Counted from the first letter of the stretch, positions 1-8,596 are shown. The stretch is DNA of 64,000 nucleotides from Anaerostipes hominis (ex Lee et al. 2021) (GCF_002270485.1 NZ_NQOG01000001.1:62001-126000); one strand, 5' to 3'. Notes: generated by a model from the letters alone, not told the origin. Translations and numbers: made by a program.

Positions 1-154
1 CTCCGCACAGATCTGCAATCCTTGCCACATTGAGCCCTTTTCCTCCTGCGGTGTTCCTGCATTCCTCCACCCTGGAGACGGCGCCGGGACACACAGCTCC
101 TTTTATTTTGTATGCTTTATCCACTGATACATTCAGTGTCACTGTTAAAATCAT
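1..154 (-). CDS. PfkB-family sugar-phosphate kinase, LacC/FruK-like (3' end outside window)
   Basis: Only the first 51 codons are present; the gene runs off the left edge. The start MILTVTLNVSVDKAY and the later block GGKGLNVAR are hallmarks of the 1-phosphofructokinase/tagatose-6-phosphate kinase branch of the PfkB family, where the GGKG block contributes to sugar-phosphate binding. The family norm is about 310 residues. The ATG lies 3 bases after the stop of the galactitol-1-phosphate dehydrogenase gene, so it is the last visible gene of that operon. Context favours tagatose-6-phosphate kinase: it would make tagatose-1,6-bisphosphate for the aldolase encoded two genes upstream. A 1-phosphofructokinase role cannot be excluded from this fragment. 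Confidence 0.85.
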   Translation of the reverse strand, partial: MILTVTLNVSVDKAYKIKGAVCPGAVSRVEECRNTAGGKGLNVARIADLCG

Positions 155-157
155 AAA

Positions 158-1207
158 TCATCCCTCACTGTCAATCAAAATCTTGCCTTTTACTGTACCT
201 TTTTCTTTGTAAAGTTCAAAAGCATCCGCTATTTCAGATAAAGGCATTTTCTTGAATATCAGTGAATCATCAAATTTCAGCTGCCCGGTCTTAAAATAAT
301 GGGCTGTAAGCTCCCATTCTTTCCCCGGAAACGGGGCGCTGTAGGACATCCAGGACCCGGTCAGAGTAAATTCTTTCCGGTTCATATTTTCCCATTCTTC
401 CACACTAAAGGATAATTCTTTAGTCGGTGTTCCGATAAAGCAGACTCCCGCTTTATTGGCTGCCAATCGGAATGCATATTTCATGGTCGTGGTAACCCCT
501 GCGGTCTCATACACATAGCCGAATCCTTTACCCCCGGTAAGCGCCATAGCCTGCTCCATGAAGTCTTCATCCAGAGTATTGATACCCTCGTCGATGCCCA
601 ATTTCTCTGCAAGCTTAAGTCTCTCGTCACTGATGTCAAAAACCGTAACTTTTTTTGCACCGAAAATCTTTGCCCACTGGGCCGTGAACAGCCCGATGGT
701 ACCGCCGCCCAGGATCGCCACATTTTCTCCTCCCCGGTAGCCGGTCCTTAAAAGTCCATGGAGAGCCACTGTGGCAGGCTCGAAGAAAGCCCCCTGCTCA
801 AAAGATACGGAATCTTCAAATTTTACTGCATTTTTCTCCGGCACTGCCACATACTCGGCAAAACTGCCGAATTCCCTGGACCCGATAAAACTGTAATGCC
901 TGCAAAGGGAATAATTTCCCTTCTGACAGTCCTCACATTTCATGCAGGGCACCAGAGGCACTCCGGCTACCCGGTCTCCGGATTTCAGGGCTTGAACTCC
1001 TTCCCCGGTCTGCTCCACAACACCGGAAAACTCGTGTCCCAGCACATTCGGGAAGAAATGACACGCATCCCCGTTGACTCTCGGCACATCAGAGCCACAG
1101 ATTCCTGTATATTTGACTTTGATCAGCACCTGCCCTTTTTCCGGAACCGGGGTCTTGATTTCCTCGAACCGGATGTCATTTTTTGCATGGACCACTCCTG
1201 CTTTCAT
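158..1207 (-). CDS. gatD: Galactitol-1-phosphate 5-dehydrogenase
   Basis: Zinc-dependent medium-chain dehydrogenase that oxidises galactitol 1-phosphate to tagatose 6-phosphate with NAD. Visible are CGSDVPR and GHEFSG (catalytic zinc region), the four-cysteine structural zinc loop CMKCEDCQKGNYSLC, the Rossmann block GGGTIG, and the family-specific GSWMSYSAPFPG, which resembles E. coli GatD closely. A GTG at 1216 opens the frame, but I prefer ATG at 1207: AGGTGAG sits a few bases upstream, and GatD proteins start MK. It follows the aldolase gene almost directly. The neighbours (PTS, aldolase, kinase) complete the galactitol route. L-iditol or threonine dehydrogenase are the main alternatives and fit the context less well. 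Confidence 0.9.
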   Translation of the reverse strand: MKAGVVHAKNDIRFEEIKTPVPEKGQVLIKVKYTGICGSDVPRVNGDACHFFPNVLGHEFSGVVEQTGEGVQALKSGDRVAGVPLVPCMKCEDCQKGNYSLCRHYSFIGSREFGSFAEYVAVPEKNAVKFEDSVSFEQGAFFEPATVALHGLLRTGYRGGENVAILGGGTIGLFTAQWAKIFGAKKVTVFDISDERLKLAEKLGIDEGINTLDEDFMEQAMALTGGKGFGYVYETAGVTTTMKYAFRLAANKAGVCFIGTPTKELSFSVEEWENMNRKEFTLTGSWMSYSAPFPGKEWELTAHYFKTGQLKFDDSLIFKKMPLSEIADAFELYKEKGTVKGKILIDSEG

Positions 1208-1216
1208 ACCACTCAC

Positions 1217-2065
1217 CTAAGCCTTTCCTTCACTCTTTACGACCTTTATTTTTGATTTGACATATTCCTTTACCATTTCTTTTCCCGCGGCATTATATTT
1301 TTTGGGATCGATCGTATTTGGTTTTTCTTTGAGCACACTGGTAACCCCGCTTGTAAATGCGATCCTTAAATCTGTAGCGTAGTTTACCTTGCAGATCCCC
1401 CGGCTGACACATTCCGTCACCGTCTCGTCCGGCACACCGCTTGTTCCATGGAGCACCAGTGGTACAGAAACCACTTTCCGGATTTCTGACAGGCGCAGAA
1501 GATCCAGCTTCGGTTCCCCTTTATAAACGCCATGGGCTGTGCCGATGGCCACGGCCAGAGAAGTAATTCCCGTTTTGTCTGCGAATTCCAACGCCTCTGA
1601 AGGTTCCGTGTATCCTCCGGCCCCTCCGTCCAAATCGTCTTCCTTTCCGCCGACTTTTCCAAGCTCCGCTTCCACCGGAACTCCGGACGGGGCACATGCA
1701 TCGGCTACGGATTTGGTGAGCCGGATGTTCTCCTCAAAGGATTCATGGGACCCGTCGATCATAATGGATGTATAGCCAGCCCTCAATGCCTGCATGGCCA
1801 GTTCAAAACTGTTTCCGTGATCCAGATGCATGGCGATGGGCACGCTGGCACGCTCTGCCGCCGTCCGTACATTTGCCAGAAAATAATCCAGTCCCGCATA
1901 GTTTACCGTGGACGGCGTAGTCTGCATGATGACCGGGGAATGAAGTTCCTCGGCTGCCTCCATGACCGCCATGACCATTTCCATGTTTTCTACATTAAAA
2001 GCACCCACTGCATACCCGTTTTTCTGGGCATCGAGGAGCATTTGTGTTGTTGTCATTAATGGCAT
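1217..2065 (-). CDS. gatY: Class II tagatose-1,6-bisphosphate aldolase
   Basis: Zinc class II aldolase of the GatY/KbaY/FbaA family, cleaving tagatose-1,6-bisphosphate to dihydroxyacetone phosphate and glyceraldehyde 3-phosphate. The HLDHG block (zinc His and catalytic Asp), the GYTSIMIDGSH strand, EAELGKVGG, the AIGTAHG zinc-His region and VLHGTSG with the phosphate-binding GTSG are all present. Length (282 residues) is normal. The family includes fructose-bisphosphate aldolases that look alike; the galactitol operon decides for tagatose. Enterobacteria use a GatZ partner for full activity; no gatZ gene is seen here. It lies 65 bases after the IIC gene and 9 bases before gatD's preferred start. 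Confidence 0.88.
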   Translation of the reverse strand: MPLMTTTQMLLDAQKNGYAVGAFNVENMEMVMAVMEAAEELHSPVIMQTTPSTVNYAGLDYFLANVRTAAERASVPIAMHLDHGNSFELAMQALRAGYTSIMIDGSHESFEENIRLTKSVADACAPSGVPVEAELGKVGGKEDDLDGGAGGYTEPSEALEFADKTGITSLAVAIGTAHGVYKGEPKLDLLRLSEIRKVVSVPLVLHGTSGVPDETVTECVSRGICKVNYATDLRIAFTSGVTSVLKEKPNTIDPKKYNAAGKEMVKEYVKSKIKVVKSEGKA

Positions 2066-2130
2066 CTTTTTCCTCCTGATATTCTGTTATCAGTCCGGGC
2101 GGGCAAAAGCCCGCCCGGTTTTCTGATGTT

Positions 2131-3486
2131 TTACTTCTCTTCTTTTAATGCGGCCGCTCTGGCCTTGGATGTCCTTACAGTGAATACGAGACAGATTGCG
2201 TAGATCACGGCGATTACAGCTAGCCCTGCAAGGTTTTCCCTCGTAAAGATCTGTGTGAACATATAGGTGATTGGTGACCCGCCCTGGTCGAGTGCGGCAA
2301 TTCTGGATGCTCCGTTTGTCAGGTTAACGGACTTAGCAAGTGCCGTAGTCCACGGAATTGCCTGATTGGCGATCCAGATGGTCACATACATAATCACGGA
2401 GCCTGAGATCAGCGTGCGGAACAGATTTCCCTTATGGACAGCCACAGCGATGGCAATAAAGAACCCGATCGTCGCCAGATCACCAAATGGAAGAATGATG
2501 TTTCCCGGCACGATTACTGCGATCAAGATTGTCAGCGGGATAAAAATCAGCCCTGCGGTTACTACCTGGGAATCCCCTAAAAGGATCGCCGGATCAAGTC
2601 CGATGTAAAATTCTCCGTCCCCGGAACGTTTGGTGAGAATTTCTTTCATTCTCTCTGAGATCGGCATGAGGCCTTCCATGATACATTTTGTGATTTTCGG
2701 CATAAGTACCATGACTGCGGACATCTTGATGCCCAGCTGAAGTGCGGCCTGAAAATTATAGCCTGCCAGCGCACCTACTAAAGTTCCGAGGAGTCCTCCG
2801 ATGACGATAGGTTCTCCGAGCACACCTACTTTTTCCTGTAGTTTATCGGCAGTAATGCTGATCTTGTTCAGTCCTGGTATCTTTTCGATAATGGCGTCGA
2901 TCGTACAGGCAAACGGTGCCAGGTAGGCGGATGTTCCGTGGGGAACTGTAAGGCCTTCCAGTTCAAAATAGTCTTCCATCAGCGGAGCATACAGATCACC
3001 GAATTTGTATGTAAAAATTGCATGGACCACTACGCCTGCAATCCCGATGGCAAAGTTTCCTGTCACTGCATAGGCAATCGCCCCGGTAAATGTCATGTGC
3101 CAGATGTTCCAAATATCAATATTTACGGTTTTGGTAAGCTTGAGTATAAGCATCACCACATTTACAAGAATTGCTACTGGGATCGCAACGGTTGCGATGC
3201 CGGATGCCCATGTAATCGGCGACATTCCCGGCCACCCTACGTCTACCACACTCATGTGGAGCCCAAAAGTCTCTGACATGGCCTTTGCCGCAGGCCCCAG
3301 ATTTGCATTCATCATATCGACGATAAGTCCCAGCCCTACAAATCCAACACCTACCATAAGTCCGGCACGGATGGCCTTTCCTACTTTCACTCCTACAATA
3401 ATACTCAGTATAGCGATGACGAGAGGCAGCATAACGGATGCACCCAAGCCAATGATGTAATTAATCGCGTCTCCAAAAATACCCAT
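2131..3486 (-). CDS. gatC: PTS galactitol transporter, subunit IIC
   Basis: Membrane channel subunit of a galactitol-type phosphotransferase system, 451 residues. The sequence is dominated by hydrophobic segments, starting with LPLVIAILSIIVGVKVG and followed by about ten more, with the conserved GPAAKAMSETFG and GDSQVVTAG stretches typical of the GatC family. It would translocate galactitol and pass it to IIB for phosphorylation. It lies downstream of the IIB and IIA genes in the usual A-B-C order. Specificity within the family (galactitol versus related hexitols or pentitols) is inferred from gatD and gatY downstream. Confidence 0.9.
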   Translation of the reverse strand: MGIFGDAINYIIGLGASVMLPLVIAILSIIVGVKVGKAIRAGLMVGVGFVGLGLIVDMMNANLGPAAKAMSETFGLHMSVVDVGWPGMSPITWASGIATVAIPVAILVNVVMLILKLTKTVNIDIWNIWHMTFTGAIAYAVTGNFAIGIAGVVVHAIFTYKFGDLYAPLMEDYFELEGLTVPHGTSAYLAPFACTIDAIIEKIPGLNKISITADKLQEKVGVLGEPIVIGGLLGTLVGALAGYNFQAALQLGIKMSAVMVLMPKITKCIMEGLMPISERMKEILTKRSGDGEFYIGLDPAILLGDSQVVTAGLIFIPLTILIAVIVPGNIILPFGDLATIGFFIAIAVAVHKGNLFRTLISGSVIMYVTIWIANQAIPWTTALAKSVNLTNGASRIAALDQGGSPITYMFTQIFTRENLAGLAVIAVIYAICLVFTVRTSKARAAALKEEK

Positions 3487-3527
3487 AGTTTTTCTCCTTT
3501 ACCTCCTTGGTGTTTCCCACGTGTCTG

Positions 3528-3803
3528 TTATTTCAGTACTTCCAAAATCTTTTCTTTTGTCTTGTCTGCGCCGATCCCTGAGATAAACGGCATCCCTGTA
3601 ATCAGCGGCACACCGTAATCCCGTTTTACCTTTGAGGTCGTCACGATCAGATCGGCCGGAAGATTGGACTCGATCTCTGAGATTCTCACCTGCGCGATTT
3701 CCACATCAATTCCATTTTCCTTCGCCAGATCCACCACTGCATTTGCCGCTACTGTGGATGTTGCCACTGCTCCTCCGCATGCTACGATAACTTTCTTTTT
3801 CAT
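3528..3803 (-). CDS. gatB: PTS galactitol transporter, subunit IIB
   Basis: Cytoplasmic phosphocarrier of 91 residues. The N-terminal VIVACGGAVATST loop carries the phosphocysteine (Cys9), the standard layout of lactose/galactitol-type IIB proteins. It receives phosphate from IIA and transfers it to the sugar bound by IIC. The start overlaps the end of the IIA gene by four bases (ATGA-type overlap), suggesting translational coupling. Not to be confused with the amidotransferase gene of the same name at 17236. Confidence 0.92.
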   Translation of the reverse strand: MKKKVIVACGGAVATSTVAANAVVDLAKENGIDVEIAQVRISEIESNLPADLIVTTSKVKRDYGVPLITGMPFISGIGADKTKEKILEVLK

Positions 3804-4264
3804 AATGAATTCTCCTTTTCTTTGATGATATTTATAATTTCTTCCGGGTTCTGCGCGCTGCTTAGTTTTTCTACTACATGAAGGTCCTGCAGAATCCCTA
3901 AAATTGCCTGCAATAACTCGAGATGCCCTTTCTCATCCACGGCCAGCATGAAGACGACCCTTACATTTACGGTCTCATCGTCCGTTCCCATCTGTACGAA
4001 GGTGACCGGCTTCTTTGTGGTAGCGATGACGATGCCCTTTTTCAGGACATGGCTCACATCCGTATGGGGAATGGCAACTCCCACCCCTCCCATGTCAACG
4101 CCTGTGGGAAAATCTTTCTCTCTCAGCTTTAATGCCTCTACATAGCTGTCCTTACAGTAGCCCAGAGAGACTAATTTTCCTCCCGCCTGCTCAAAAATGT
4201 CTGCACTGTCTTTGGCATCAATCTGAGGCAGTATCAATTCCTTGTTTAAATGTTCCCAAACCAT
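3800..4264 (-). CDS. gatA: PTS galactitol transporter, subunit IIA (fructose/mannitol fold)
   Basis: IIA domain protein of 154 residues of the fructose-mannitol/Ntr fold. The block GVAIPHTDVSH carries the phosphohistidine (His67), flanked by the usual GGVG and by a C-terminal LGILQDLHVVEKL helix. It takes phosphate from HPr and passes it to IIB encoded by the overlapping next gene. Only four bases separate it from the end of the PRD regulator, so regulator and transporter are one transcription unit. The regulator's own C-terminal domain is of the same fold, which is common for such operons. Confidence 0.92.
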   Translation of the reverse strand: MVWEHLNKELILPQIDAKDSADIFEQAGGKLVSLGYCKDSYVEALKLREKDFPTGVDMGGVGVAIPHTDVSHVLKKGIVIATTKKPVTFVQMGTDDETVNVRVVFMLAVDEKGHLELLQAILGILQDLHVVEKLSSAQNPEEIINIIKEKENSL

Positions 4265-4268
4265 GTTG

Positions 4269-6359
4269 TCACTCCTTTATTCTCTGTTCATAAGTTTTAA
4301 TAATTGCCGCTGTCTCCCGGGGACTTTCGGCATTCCACAGCTCTTCCTTAAATCTTTCATTGGTCAGCATATTAACCAGGTGGAAAAAGGCTTTGATGTG
4401 CTTTTTGTGGTCCACGGTGCTCAGGCAGCAGAAAAATCTCACTTCCTCCCGGTCACCGTCCTCGTCCTCGATGATCACCGGCCTGTTAAGACGGATCATA
4501 TTCATCCCAACTTTCCGGCTGCCCAGCTCAAATCCCTCGTGGGGCAGTGCAAATCCCTTGGAAATAACGATGTAGCTGCCGTTTTCCAGTACATTTTCTA
4601 TCATGGCGTCCACATACCGATTTTCGATATACCCTTTTAAAAGCAGCGGTTCTGCCGATTTTCTGATGGCATCCTTCCAGTCTCTGCACTCGATATTAAG
4701 CTGAATATTCTCTTCTCTCAACAATTCACACAAAAACGGCTCCCGCTCCTCATCAAAGGACTCCTCGAAATACTCATAGATCTTCATGGACACTTCCCTG
4801 AACAGTTCCGGATCTCTGATCACCGGCCGCAGCAAAGCGGAAAGTTCATCTGGATTTCTTTCTTTTTCGGGCAGCTTCTTTTGGCGAACCCTGTTCTTTT
4901 TCTGGAGAAGCTCGATCTTTTTATTAACCCTCAGATAATCTTCGTCAGAAAACATCGGTGTCACAAGCACATACTCTCCCTCATAAGCCTTTAAGGGAAT
5001 CGTGGACACGATCATGTCAATGTCTTCATAATGGCTTTTTCTTAGATCATGGGCAGAGACAACATCGATGATGTGAAAATCAAAGCGGTTTCTCATTTTT
5101 GCCAGAAGGAGCTGCGATGTCCCCACTCCGCCGTTGCAGACAATGACAACTCGGAATTCAATTTCCTTTTTCTTTCTCCGCTCCAGAGCGGCGCTGATGT
5201 GAATCACAATGTAATCGGCCTCGATCGCCTGGATCTTTCTTCCCACAAACCGTTCCAGCATCTCAATGTTGTTCTTAACCGCATGCAGGGCTTCCTGATT
5301 TTGTTCTACGATCTGTCTGAGAAAATCGTCTCTCTGAGTGATATTAAACTCTTTCGTAAAAATGGATTCCAGATGGTTTACAAGATTTTCATAAAACACA
5401 AAATCCCGGTTAAGGTCCACCTGAAGCTCATTGGATATCTGCTCAATGAATTTCCTTGTGACCAGCTGGAGGCCGATGATTCTCTGGTTCCTGCTGTCCT
5501 TTTTTATGTAGCTTAAGCTGTCCAGAATATCGCTTAACAGTTCCTTTTCCCCCTGGCTCTCAGGAAGTTCCCAGTACTGGCACACATACCTCAAAATATC
5601 CTCTGCCATCTCGTACTTGCTCTTCTTTACCTCCAAAGACTCGGTGATCTGATGCCCCTGCTTAACTCTCTGGATCAGTATGGTCAGATACGAGAGCAGA
5701 TAGTTGAAAGATGCGTCGGTTAAAAACCTCCCGTGTGTGTGCTCCTGTTCATTGATGATTTTCTGCAGGTTCTGTTTGTCTTCTTTTTTCAGCCTGTGGC
5801 TGATATTCAGTCCTCTGATAAAGCTCTGGACCACAGAACCTGCGGCCTGAAAAGATCCGTCCTGGTTCAGAAGTTTTAACAGGCATGCCCGCTTATCACT
5901 CTCCTTTCCGTGAAGGGCAAGCCCTTTGTTGGAATGGGATTCCACAGTGAGATGTTCCTTTAAAAGCATCTGCTTGACACTCTCTAAATCATTGATGATT
6001 GTGGCCCTGCTCACATACAAAAGTTCTGCCATGTTTGATAAAGTCGTATAGCCCGAAGCTTCGATCAGGGTCGCCGCGATCAGCGGCTTTCTCTCTTCTT
6101 TGGAAAGCCGGTATGTGTAAAAATCATTCTGATTAAACAGGCCTGCCGCCAGTTCAATGTCATCCTCCACAAGAAGTGTCCCGTTGCTCCCCAGTTTTAC
6201 TGAAGAAAGCTCATGTTGTTCCAAGAAGTCATTGACATCATTGATGTCATTTCTTATAGTGCGCTCCGACACCTGGAATTTCTCTGCCAGTTCACTGATA
6301 CGGAATGTCTTCTCCAAATCTATGAGTCCCAGCAAAATCTCCCTTGATCTCTTGTTCAT
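4269..6359 (-). CDS. PRD-containing PTS-regulated transcriptional activator (MtlR/LicR type) of the galactitol operon
   Basis: A 696-residue regulator. Order of parts: DeoR-like helix-turn-helix (about 5-45, ISELAEKFQVSERTIRNDI), a second HTH near 105-130 (SNMAELLYVSRATIINDLE), two PTS regulation domains (about 185-395), a galactitol-type IIB domain with CNGGVGTSQ (Cys408) and a fructose/mannitol IIA domain with ALPHEGFELG (His607). Such proteins read out the phosphorylation state of the cognate PTS and of HPr and activate their operon accordingly. The RBS is GGAGGG ahead of ATG 6359. It heads the operon, so it probably activates its own transcription as well. The exact inducer is inferred from downstream genes. 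Confidence 0.9.
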   Translation of the reverse strand: MNKRSREILLGLIDLEKTFRISELAEKFQVSERTIRNDINDVNDFLEQHELSSVKLGSNGTLLVEDDIELAAGLFNQNDFYTYRLSKEERKPLIAATLIEASGYTTLSNMAELLYVSRATIINDLESVKQMLLKEHLTVESHSNKGLALHGKESDKRACLLKLLNQDGSFQAAGSVVQSFIRGLNISHRLKKEDKQNLQKIINEQEHTHGRFLTDASFNYLLSYLTILIQRVKQGHQITESLEVKKSKYEMAEDILRYVCQYWELPESQGEKELLSDILDSLSYIKKDSRNQRIIGLQLVTRKFIEQISNELQVDLNRDFVFYENLVNHLESIFTKEFNITQRDDFLRQIVEQNQEALHAVKNNIEMLERFVGRKIQAIEADYIVIHISAALERRKKKEIEFRVVIVCNGGVGTSQLLLAKMRNRFDFHIIDVVSAHDLRKSHYEDIDMIVSTIPLKAYEGEYVLVTPMFSDEDYLRVNKKIELLQKKNRVRQKKLPEKERNPDELSALLRPVIRDPELFREVSMKIYEYFEESFDEEREPFLCELLREENIQLNIECRDWKDAIRKSAEPLLLKGYIENRYVDAMIENVLENGSYIVISKGFALPHEGFELGSRKVGMNMIRLNRPVIIEDEDGDREEVRFFCCLSTVDHKKHIKAFFHLVNMLTNERFKEELWNAESPRETAAIIKTYEQRIKE

Positions 6360-6448
6360 TTTTATCCCTCCGTTGCTGTGTCTTTACTATATCACCGTCC
6401 CCTTTCAAAAAACAGTCAAAAGGATTTCGGACATTTTTGCAAAAAAAT

Positions 6449-6498
6449 AGACAGGTCTAAAACTTTTCCATACGTTTTGAAAAGTTTTAGACCTGTCT
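6449..6498 (-). terminator. Strong intrinsic terminator
   Basis: Perfect 20-base stem (6449-6468 with 6479-6498) and a 10-base loop, followed on the minus strand by a run of seven T. It closes the HAD remnant transcript and insulates the galactitol operon whose first gene starts at 6359. The flanking A-run makes it potentially bidirectional. Confidence 0.92.
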
Positions 6499-6502
6499 TA
6501 TC

Positions 6503-7099
6503 TCACAGAAGCTTTTGCAGCAGCTGGTACAGCTCCTTTTCCGAGCAGACACAGTGATCCGGACGTATTTTGGATACCGGATATGTATGATTCCTCCGGT
6601 TCATCCATATGCAATGAAGCCCGGCGTTTTTTGCTCCCTCTACATCATTCCGGAAGGAATCCCCGACATACCAGACCGAGGCGTCCCGAAGCTTCATCTT
6701 ATCACATGCATACCAAAAAATCTTCTCAGCAGGCTTTGCAGTTCCCACATCTCCGGACACGAAGATTGTATCGTCCAAAAACCACTTTCTGAGGCCCAGC
6801 GTCTCTATTTTCTCCCACTGGTGTCCGGACGGTCCGTTTGTGATCACCCCTATGGGAACCCTATCCCGGCAGAATGTCAGGACCTCTTTCATAACCTCCG
6901 AAACCGCAATCTGTTTTTGATATCCGGCGTATAAATGCTGGAATTGAAGTGCGGATTCATCTGGGATTCTTATATCAAACTCTTTCAGTGCCCTCCGAAT
7001 TCTGTAAATATACATCTCATCCATTGTCATCTTCCCGCTTTGGGAATGTTCAAAAGCCTCATCACTGTACTTTCTGCTCAGCACAAACAGCTGCTCCAT
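6503..7099 (-). pseudogene. HAD-superfamily hydrolase remnant lacking motif I
   Basis: The 198-residue frame has HAD motif II (VITNGPSG), motif III lysine (GTAKPAEKIF) and motif IV (VGDSFRNDVEGAKNAG) of the YjjG-like subfamily. It begins at a point equivalent to roughly residue 40 of the family, and the essential N-terminal DxDxT nucleophile motif is missing. The only ATG (7099) has no Shine-Dalgarno sequence. The same reading frame stays open upstream to about 7280 without a start codon; the last stretch before the ATG (KIGETYEVD) may be true HAD sequence. Upstream DNA instead encodes the start of an unrelated membrane protein in another frame, so a deletion that joined two genes is the simplest reading. 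Without the aspartate a phosphatase would be inactive. Confidence 0.7.
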
Positions 7100-7254
7100 A
7101 TCAACTTCATATGTTTCACCGATCTTGTCAAAACCAATCTCCCCGAAAATACGCCCACTGCCACAAACAAAGCCAATAAAACGGCCGTCAGCTTCTTGTG
7201 TTTTTTTATTTTTCCCGGTATCATAACCATGATATCCTTTAGTTTTTTCTTCAT
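7078..7254 (-). pseudogene. 5' fragment of a membrane-anchored protein gene (possibly an efflux adaptor)
   Basis: A good GGGGAGG ribosome site precedes ATG 7254. The reading starts MKKKLKD, continues with a basic stretch KIKKHKK and one hydrophobic segment LTAVLLALFVAVGVFSG, then after a few residues runs into the DNA of the HAD remnant in the wrong frame and stops after 58 residues. A basic N-terminus plus a single transmembrane helix is how membrane-fusion adaptors and many secreted proteins begin, but nothing diagnostic of a family remains. The overlap with the HAD remnant places the fusion point at about 7130-7160. It could be expressed as a short membrane peptide, though that seems accidental. 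Confidence 0.5.
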
Positions 7255-7378
7255 TAATATTAGCCTCCCCATCCTTCTTTTAGATATTTCCATTTTATAG
7301 GACGAATTGGAAAGGCTTAGGATCAATGTGTGAACAAACTATGGAACTATACCACATAGCAGAAAGGAACCACATTTA

Positions 7379-8299
7379 ATGGATTGGGATGGAAAACGCT
7401 ATTACTCTTTTGATTCTTATTTAAAACAGACCTTTGGCGAAAAAATATATAAAATTTCTTTAAACGGAGGCTTCACATGTCCGAACCGGGACGGCACCCT
7501 TGGAAACAGAGGCTGTATTTTCTGCAGCGAAGGAGGCTCCGGAGATTTTGCGCCCGACGCTGTTCTCCCCATTGATAAACAGATCAAAGAAAGTATCCGC
7601 CTGATTAGCAAAAAGACGGATGCCCATAAATATATTGCCTATTTTCAGGCGTTTACAAACACCTATGCTCCTTATGAAAAACTGCACTCTCTTTTTCATG
7701 AGGCTATCCTGCAGGAAGAAATTGTAGGACTTGCCATCGGCACCCGCCCGGACTGCCTTCCTCAGGACGTGCTTGAACTGCTCGATGAACTGAATCAGAT
7801 AAAGCCAGTCTTCGTGGAACTTGGACTCCAGACCATCCATGAGAAAACTGCACAATTCATCCGGAGAGGCTATCCTCTTTCCTGTTTTCAACAGGCATTA
7901 AAAGCACTGCATGATCTAGGGATCAATGTTGTAGTCCACCTGATTCTCGGACTGCCTGGAGAAACAGAAGAGATGATGCTTCAGTCTGTCCGGTATTTAA
8001 ATCAGCTTCCGATAAACGGGGTCAAACTCTCCCTTCTCCACGTGCTGAAACACACCGATCTCGGCGCTCTGTATGAGAAACATCCATTCCCGGTCTATGA
8101 ACTTGATGACTACGTTGATTTCGTCATCCGCTGTATTGAGGAACTACGAGAAGATATTGTTATCCACCGCCTAACAGGAGACGGTCCCAGAGATCTGCTG
8201 ATTGCTCCCCGCTGGACGCTCAACAAGAGAAAAGTATTGAATGAAATTTCCCGGCGCATGAAGGAGACGGACAGCCGTCAGGGAAAACGTTTCGTCTGA
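7379..8299 (+). CDS. TIGR01212-family radical SAM protein (YhcC-like)
   Basis: 306 residues. The N-terminal part has the spaced cluster motif of this subfamily: CPNRDGTLGNRGCIFC supplies the three cysteines that bind a 4Fe-4S cluster and S-adenosylmethionine. Other family blocks are the aromatic YFQAFTNTYAP, IGTRPDC, ELGLQT and HLILGLPGET. The reaction of bacterial YhcC is not established; the fold resembles Elp3-like and tRNA-modifying radical SAM enzymes. An AGAAAGGAAC ribosome site precedes ATG 7379. It is one of only two plus-strand genes, with a hairpin element just downstream. Confidence 0.88.
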   Translation: MDWDGKRYYSFDSYLKQTFGEKIYKISLNGGFTCPNRDGTLGNRGCIFCSEGGSGDFAPDAVLPIDKQIKESIRLISKKTDAHKYIAYFQAFTNTYAPYEKLHSLFHEAILQEEIVGLAIGTRPDCLPQDVLELLDELNQIKPVFVELGLQTIHEKTAQFIRRGYPLSCFQQALKALHDLGINVVVHLILGLPGETEEMMLQSVRYLNQLPINGVKLSLLHVLKHTDLGALYEKHPFPVYELDDYVDFVIRCIEELREDIVIHRLTGDGPRDLLIAPRWTLNKRKVLNEISRRMKETDSRQGKRFV

Positions 8300-8332
8300 G
8301 AAAATTTAAATCATACCCGCAACACCGTATTT

Positions 8333-8372
8333 TATACCCTTCGGGTGGACGCGCTTCGCGCGATAAGGTATA
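8333..8372. repeat. Nested palindromic element downstream of the radical SAM gene
   Basis: Outer arms TATACC(C)TT at 8333-8341 and AAGGTATA at 8365-8372 enclose an inner perfect hairpin CGCGC-TTC-GCGCG at 8350-8362. There is no T-run directly after it on either strand, so it is not a textbook terminator. It may stabilise or end the plus-strand transcript, or be a genome-specific palindromic repeat; only one copy is seen here. Confidence 0.55.
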
Positions 8373-8375
8373 CGT

Positions 8376-8412
8376 AAAAATACCCTTTCGGAATCACGTC
8401 TCCGAAAGGGTA
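8376..8412 (-). terminator. Intrinsic terminator after the 59-residue membrane protein gene
   Basis: Perfect 11-base stem TACCCTTTCGG at 8381-8391 with 8402-8412, 10-base loop, then five T on the minus strand. It starts five bases after the stop of the small gene at 8417, which supports that gene being real. Confidence 0.85.
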
Positions 8413-8416
8413 TTGA

Positions 8417-8596
8417 TTATTTATGGTGCTTTTTGTCCGGCTCAGGTTTCTTTTGTCTGCCTTCATAAGTGTTGTTGTCACACGTATTGTTATTGCCAAT
8501 CTCCACTCCTTTTTTAATCGGAGCGATCAGAAAACCGATGACTACGCCGAGCCAGAGCCAGAATCCGCCGAAGAAAAATGCTTCTCTTTTTGTCAT
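8417..8596 (-). CDS. Small single-span membrane protein, 59 residues, function unknown
   Basis: A strong ribosome site (GGAGGAATTC) lies 8 bases before ATG 8596. The product starts MTKREAFFFGG, has one hydrophobic segment FWLWLGVVIGFLIAP (residues about 11-26), and ends in a hydrophilic, lysine- and asparagine-rich tail (NNNTCDNNTY, then KPEPDKKHHK). An intrinsic terminator follows directly. A glycine-rich transmembrane start followed by a charged tail recalls small envelope proteins of Firmicutes, but I recognise no family. Divergent organisation relative to the radical SAM gene and its own terminator indicate a monocistronic gene. Confidence 0.75.
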   Translation of the reverse strand: MTKREAFFFGGFWLWLGVVIGFLIAPIKKGVEIGNNNTCDNNTYEGRQKKPEPDKKHHK

